DNA from: Candidatus Methanofastidiosum methylothiophilum
GTDB lineage: Archaea > Methanobacteriota_B > Thermococci > Methanofastidiosales > Methanofastidiosaceae
NCBI GenBank assembly: GCA_001587675.1
Contig: LNGD01000083.1
Coordinates: 1-7,198 of the forward strand
Reading direction: 5' to 3'
Length of the DNA: 7,198 bases
The notes under the pieces are model-generated. The model was not told where the DNA came from. It was given only the letters and a program-made list of their open reading frames with translations, and did not search any database. How positions within the stretch are numbered: position 1 is the first letter of the stretch; each line of letters starts with the position of its first letter. Of the stretch, positions 5,370 through 7,198 are shown piece after piece. A program made the position numbers and the translations under genes.

Positions 5370-6755
5370 CTAGAACTGCTCACAGAATTTTAGTGCTTTT
5401 GGTATTCTTTGAATCATGTCTGAGCTTCTAAAATTTATTCCCATTTCTTCTTTTGTTATATCGCCTGCAATACCGTTAAGGAACGTCCCAGCACAAGCTG
5501 CTTCTAAAATAGTTCCTTTGTTTGAAAAAGCTGCTATAAGTCCAGCCAGAACATCCCCAGTTCCACCAGTAGTCATCCCAGGGTTTCCGGTGAAGTTTTT
5601 CAAAAGCCTTTTACCATCAGAGATTAAATCGACAACACCCTTGCATACTATTGAAATCCCATACTTATCTGCGTTAAGTTTTATGTTTTCTTCGGTAAAT
5701 GGTTCATCAAAGAGTCTCTTGTATTCATTGTAGTGGGGTGTAATGCATACATTATTTTTTCTTAAATCCTTTAGGCAATCTTTAATCGCAAAGAGTCCAT
5801 CTGCATCAATAACTACTTTTTTACCGGATATACTCTTGATATATTCAACTATTGTCTGAACTGTTTCTGGCTCCCGCCCTATTCCAACACCAAGAAGAAT
5901 TGAATCAACATTTTCTGAGATCTTCTTTAGGTACTCCACATCATCCAAAACAAAGTGATTTTTTTCAGTTGGGTACACTATAAAGTCAGGAGAAAAAGAT
6001 TTTATTGATTTAGCTGTACTCTTTGGCGATGCAATATAGACCAAGTCTGAAATATAAGATGCCGCTAGGCCAGCGTATATAGGGGCTCCATGATAATCTT
6101 TAGATCCACCAATAACTAGAATCTTCCCGTTATCTCCCTTATGGGAATCATTTGCCCTAAGATTAAGTCTGTTAACATAGCCTGGTCCTGTAAAATCGTT
6201 AAACTCCTTTGGTATCCCTATATCAATTAGAGTCGTTGCATCCTTCTTTGGAGTGTGAAGAGACATAACAACATTGGAGATAAAATTTGGGGATGCTATG
6301 TCTATGGATACCTTTATACCTTCTATCTCATTTATCCTGTTAATAACAGAATTAAAAGGCTGTCTCACTGTGCCATGGACGCCCACGCCAAAGATTGCAT
6401 CGACGTAAATATCAAAATCAGACCTTATCTTTTCTATATCCCTAGAATCCTTGATGAATAATTTTTCTATTTTTAAATGATCTAGTAAATTCCAGTTAGA
6501 TAACGCTGCTCCGTCCTTTATATTTGAAGGATCCCCAATAAGATAAACGGTGACTTGATTCTCCTTTGATAGATACCTTGCTGAAACAAAGCCATCACCG
6601 CCGTTATTACCAAGGCCACAAAATATAGCGATCTTATTTCTGGTACCAAACCTCTTTTCAATATCGGCCGCAACACCCCTACCAGCATTTTCCATCAAGA
6701 TCCTTGTGTCAAGGCCATAATACTTACAGTTTGAATCAATAATATATGTATCCAT
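5370..6755 (-). CDS. nnr: Bifunctional NAD(P)H-hydrate epimerase / ADP-dependent NAD(P)H-hydrate dehydratase
   Basis: Repairs damaged, hydrated NADH and NADPH: the N-terminal YjeF_N domain interconverts the R and S hydrates, and the C-terminal ribokinase-like domain dehydrates the S form using ADP (ATP in eukaryotes). The 461 residues are slightly short of the usual 480-515. Epimerase domain (about 1-200): ILMENAGRG at 19-27, GLGNNGGDGF at 47-56, and VDAIFG with the probable catalytic Asp119. Dehydratase domain (about 203-461): HKGDNGKILVIGGS from 205, VIDADG at 315-320, ITPHYNE around 338-344, and GGTGDVLAGL with Asp401. The usual PSG loop after the epimerase 'DI' is replaced by DIASPN (152-157) and the linker after it is short. 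ATG at 6753-6755 has a good SD (GGGAGT, complement of 6759-6764) 3 nt upstream. It is convergent with the DJ-1/PfpI gene and divergent from the zinc-ribbon gene. Confidence 0.93.
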   Translation of the reverse strand: MDTYIIDSNCKYYGLDTRILMENAGRGVAADIEKRFGTRNKIAIFCGLGNNGGDGFVSARYLSKENQVTVYLIGDPSNIKDGAALSNWNLLDHLKIEKLFIKDSRDIEKIRSDFDIYVDAIFGVGVHGTVRQPFNSVINRINEIEGIKVSIDIASPNFISNVVMSLHTPKKDATTLIDIGIPKEFNDFTGPGYVNRLNLRANDSHKGDNGKILVIGGSKDYHGAPIYAGLAASYISDLVYIASPKSTAKSIKSFSPDFIVYPTEKNHFVLDDVEYLKKISENVDSILLGVGIGREPETVQTIVEYIKSISGKKVVIDADGLFAIKDCLKDLRKNNVCITPHYNEYKRLFDEPFTEENIKLNADKYGISIVCKGVVDLISDGKRLLKNFTGNPGMTTGGTGDVLAGLIAAFSNKGTILEAACAGTFLNGIAGDITKEEMGINFRSSDMIQRIPKALKFCEQF

Positions 6756-6784
6756 AGCACTCCCATATCAGATTATGAGTTTGG

Positions 6785-6800
6785 ATAAATAAGTTTTTGC
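6785..6800 (-). promoter_or_regulatory. Probable promoter of nnr
   Basis: On the - strand, TTATTTAT (complement of 6785-6792) follows an A-rich BRE-like GCAAAAAC (6793-6800). A start about 25 nt downstream falls near 6765, leaving a very short leader with the SD at its beginning. Confidence 0.4.
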
Positions 6801-6804
6801 CTAT

Positions 6805-6819
6805 GAGGAAATTTTATAA
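6805..6819 (+). promoter_or_regulatory. Probable promoter of the zinc-ribbon gene
   Basis: Purine-rich GAGGAAA (6805-6811) precedes TTTTATAA (6812-6819). A start about 25 nt downstream lands near 6838-6842, at or just before the ATG at 6842, so the mRNA may be leaderless or nearly so. An AAGGA at 6831-6835 could act as SD if transcription starts earlier. Confidence 0.4.
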
Positions 6820-6841
6820 GTAATCTGGATAAGGATTCTCC

Positions 6842-7198
6842 ATGGTCCGGGTAATTGAATGTGAGAAATGTAACTTCAAGGAGTATTTAATAGTTGAAGA
6901 AAAAAACTATGATAGATGCCCTTTGTGCAACTCACTTGTTCTTGGCCATGAAATTAATGAAATGCCTCATCAACTATCGGAAATATCACAGATAGCAAAA
7001 GAAAACTTTTCCTTCGGGAACGTTAAAACAGATAACTATTCAGTTGCTTTTGAGGCTGATGAACTTTTTAAAAAACCTGAAGAAATAATATCTTCTTTTG
7101 AGAAAATTAATTTTTATCCCTTCATTCGAAAAGAGAAAAACAAGTTCTCAATTATACTAAGAGGTGCCCCACCTAAAAAGGAGTTTGCTTACAGGAAA
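6842..7198 (+). CDS. Zinc-ribbon protein, 3'-truncated; possible site-2 (M50) protease N-terminus
   Basis: Frame open from ATG 6842 to the window edge (119 residues visible). The N-terminus has a treble-clef or rubredoxin-like zinc ribbon: C7-x2-C10 and C26-x2-C29, in VIECEKC and DRCPLC. After it comes an acidic, helical stretch (HQLSEISQIAKENF). A compact alpha/beta segment then ends in FYPFIRKEKNKFSIIL followed by GAPPKKE. That last pattern, a 'P-x-I/L-x-K-E-x-x-x-F/Y-x-I-x-L ... P-P-K-K' stretch, resembles the soluble region just before the first membrane helix of archaeal EGY1-like site-2 proteases. The membrane core and its HExxH are outside the window, so this call is an inference from memory of the family. 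A different zinc-ribbon protein is possible. Divergent from nnr, with an 86-nt shared promoter region. Confidence 0.5.
   Translation, partial: MVRVIECEKCNFKEYLIVEEKNYDRCPLCNSLVLGHEINEMPHQLSEISQIAKENFSFGNVKTDNYSVAFEADELFKKPEEIISSFEKINFYPFIRKEKNKFSIILRGAPPKKEFAYRK

Noticed and set aside
5189..5383. - strand open frame over the DJ-1/PfpI 3' end
   Set aside because: Antisense to conserved coding sequence, and it overlaps the end of nnr.
6228..6311. Frameshift in nnr
   Set aside because: The unusual DIASPN loop suggested a possible double frameshift, but reading the other frames there gives no PSG-like sequence or gets a stop, and both domains are in one intact frame.
5416..6461. + strand open frames opposite nnr (5416-5733 and 6255-6461)
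   Set aside because: They mirror the conserved dehydratase and epimerase segments; the products have no recognisable motif.

Overview
The window looks like a piece of an A+T-rich archaeal chromosome, probably euryarchaeal. The tryptophanyl-tRNA synthetase is of the archaeal/eukaryotic type. TATA-like boxes lie about the right distance upstream of several genes. The clearest ribosome binding sites read AGGTGA(T), and the second gene belongs to a kinase family common in archaea. I cannot name the species from sequence alone. I see no rRNA, tRNA, CRISPR array, transposase or phage gene, and the content reads as ordinary chromosomal housekeeping and redox genes.

Left part (1-3446, all + strand): a 5'-truncated TrpB2-type tryptophan synthase beta chain, an ATP-NAD kinase-like protein (COG3199/AcoX-like), and tryptophanyl-tRNA synthetase. 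Gaps of 24 and 36 nt suggest co-transcription, but a compact hairpin followed by a T-run covers the trpB2 stop codon and may split or attenuate the unit. TrpB2 and TrpRS make a small 'make or salvage Trp, then charge tRNA' grouping without trpA.

Middle part (3447-5368, + strand): a 211-nt non-coding stretch with a TATA box and a cluster of ACTAA/TTAGT repeats leads into a 75-residue winged-helix-type protein, which ends in a perfect 11-bp hairpin plus T-run. A single-domain Rieske ferredoxin follows, ending in another hairpin/T-run. Then a two-gene unit encodes a DsrE-family protein and a DJ-1/PfpI-family protein. Three small redox- or cysteine-active proteins therefore sit side by side.

Right part (5370-7198): a bifunctional NAD(P)H-hydrate repair enzyme (Nnr) on the - strand converges on the DJ-1/PfpI gene with only 1 nt between stop codons. 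Its start faces a divergent + strand gene that runs off the window. That gene encodes an N-terminal zinc ribbon and a segment resembling what precedes the membrane core of archaeal site-2 (M50) proteases; this is a tentative call. The kinase-like gene and nnr both concern nicotinamide nucleotides. I found no clearly novel multigene system. The best leads are the operator-like repeat cluster in front of the small winged-helix gene and the DsrE/DJ-1/Rieske neighbourhood.
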